Part shown: positions 14,690 through 15,576 of the stretch, in pieces
Numbering within the stretch: the stretch's first letter is position 1
Layout: every line of letters starts with the position of its first letter
Source: Actinomycetota bacterium
GTDB taxonomy: Bacteria > Actinomycetota > Actinomycetes > Nanopelagicales > Nanopelagicaceae
Assembly: GCA_009699165.1 (NCBI GenBank)
Contig: WLOR01000024.1
Span: 1-15,576, forward strand
DNA length: 15,576 bases
Direction: 5' to 3'
Position numbers and translations under genes: made by a program
The notes under the pieces: model-generated
What the model was told of the DNA's origin: nothing
The model's input: only the letters and a program-made list of their open reading frames with translations
Database searches by the model: none

Positions 14690-15550
14690 TTGAAAATCAC
14701 TCGCTTTGCTCCATACCTATTTGTTTTTTTATGGAGTACGGGCTTTGTCGGAGCTAAATACGGACTTCCCTTTGCTGATCCATTTATCTTTTTAGCCCTA
14801 CGAGTATTCGTTGCTGCCGTAATCCTCTTTTTGGTCGCCCTCTTTCTAAATAATCCAGTGGCAATTGCTCGTAGAGATATAGGCAAGTCGGCACTTATTG
14901 GATTTTTTCTTCACGCATGTTATTTGGGCGGTGTGTTTTTTTCTATTGCATCTGGATTATCAGCCGGAGTTGCTGCAGTTGTGACAAGTATTCAGCCAGT
15001 TCTGGTATCGGTGCTGGCGGTGAAAGTTTTGGGAGAGAAGCTAAAGGGCTTACAGATTGTTGGACTTTTCATAGGACTCACTGGAGTTCTATTAGTCCTT
15101 ATGCCGAGTTTTACGCGCGAGATCCCGTTCATAGGTTTTCTAGCAATAACGGTTGCATTAATCGGTAGCACTACGGCTACTTTGTTGCAAAAGAAGATAG
15201 GTTCTGGGATACCGCTTGTGGTAGGCACCGCCTATCAATACCTTTCGGCTGGACTAGTGCTGGTCGCCATTGCCATCGCCACAGGTGAGACATCAATTCA
15301 ATGGAGCGCTAGCTTCACACTTTCATTTATATGGCTAGTCGGTGCTCTCTCGGTAGGCGCTGTTCTACTTCTGCTCTGGCTGCTCAATACCGGTAGCGCA
15401 GCATCAGTTTCATCACTTTTCTATTTAGTTCCACCGGCTACAGCGATTGAGGCCTATTTTCTTTTTGGCGAGAGCGTGAACGCACAAGGAGCGATGGGCA
15501 TAGCTATCACCGCCCTCGGTGTGTGGATGGTAATTAAAGCAAAGAGTTAG
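14690..15550 (+). CDS. EamA/DMT-family transporter
   Basis: This 286-aa inner-membrane permease of the drug/metabolite transporter superfamily has two EamA repeats and about ten helices. The N-terminal PYLFVFLWSTGFVGAKYGLP is typical of RhaT/YdcZ-like EamA proteins, and the second repeat starts near FIGFLAITVALIGS. The exported or imported compound cannot be deduced. The only workable start is TTG at 14690, since no in-frame ATG or GTG occurs before the first helix and a nearby GTG (14682) is blocked by a stop. No ribosome binding site is visible; it begins 8 nt after ctaF and is probably expressed as the last gene of the cta operon. Confidence 0.9.
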   Translation: MKITRFAPYLFVFLWSTGFVGAKYGLPFADPFIFLALRVFVAAVILFLVALFLNNPVAIARRDIGKSALIGFFLHACYLGGVFFSIASGLSAGVAAVVTSIQPVLVSVLAVKVLGEKLKGLQIVGLFIGLTGVLLVLMPSFTREIPFIGFLAITVALIGSTTATLLQKKIGSGIPLVVGTAYQYLSAGLVLVAIAIATGETSIQWSASFTLSFIWLVGALSVGAVLLLLWLLNTGSAASVSSLFYLVPPATAIEAYFLFGESVNAQGAMGIAITALGVWMVIKAKS

Positions 15551-15576
15551 TGGTTCTCTATCTCTTTTAACTCTTG
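15547..15576 (-). CDS. Possible C-terminus of a convergent gene (partial)
   Basis: On the minus strand, nine open codons from the right edge read QELKEIENH and end in TAA at 15547-15549, overlapping the stop of the EamA gene by 4 bp. The composition is protein-like, and tail-to-tail overlap matches other convergent pairs here. In mycobacteria, as I recall, the qcrCAB operon ends convergently with ctaF/ctaC, so qcrB is one candidate. Nine codons are too few to identify it. Confidence 0.3.
   Translation of the reverse strand, partial: QELKEIENH

Overview
This window looks like a compact, moderate-GC (below 50% by eye) actinobacterial chromosome segment. The evidence is the actinobacteria-type CtaC (a lipoprotein), CtaD and CtaF set, the DUF3043 protein, the SCO2322-like exported protein, and a gene neighbourhood (E2/lpd, pepA, gcvT, erpA, PfkB kinase, ctaC) that also occurs, from memory, in Mycobacterium and Streptomyces, which have much higher GC. 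Short or negative intergenic distances, apparent leaderless starts and low GC suggest a streamlined freshwater lineage such as Nanopelagicales (acI: Planktophila/Nanopelagicus). The lineage is an inference; no rRNA is present.

Left block, minus strand (1-3699): pepA (M17 leucyl aminopeptidase), then lpdA (E3), then the N-terminal half of a 2-oxoacid dehydrogenase E2 (sucB-like). The E2 has two lipoyl domains and runs off the left edge inside a perfect 15-bp tandem repeat coding for VAAPV linker units. gcvT (glycine cleavage T protein) is divergent from pepA across about 38 bp.

Middle block, minus strand (4792-8710): a four-gene operon coding for an exported SCO2322-like protein and the T, fused A-A and S subunits of an ECF vitamin transporter. 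The three transporter genes are joined by ATGA overlaps. The leader holds a compact cobalamin riboswitch (8585-8710), so the system is very probably a B12 or cobinamide uptake system. This is the most interesting part of the window. The S gene overlaps the end of gcvT tail to tail by 35 bp.

Right block: an aldo/keto reductase (plus strand, clear -35/-10 and an apparently leaderless start) abuts a convergent DUF3043 membrane protein with no gap. DUF3043 is divergent from erpA (A-type Fe-S carrier), with a 20-bp dyad between them. A PfkB sugar/adenosine kinase follows, then ctaC-ctaD-ctaF (aa3-type cytochrome c oxidase) and an EamA/DMT exporter. A minus-strand reading frame enters at the right edge and may be the end of a convergent gene.

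Functionally the window is housekeeping: TCA/2-oxoacid oxidation, one-carbon metabolism, peptide turnover, Fe-S delivery and respiration, plus vitamin scavenging. No tRNA, rRNA, CRISPR array, insertion sequence or phage gene was seen.
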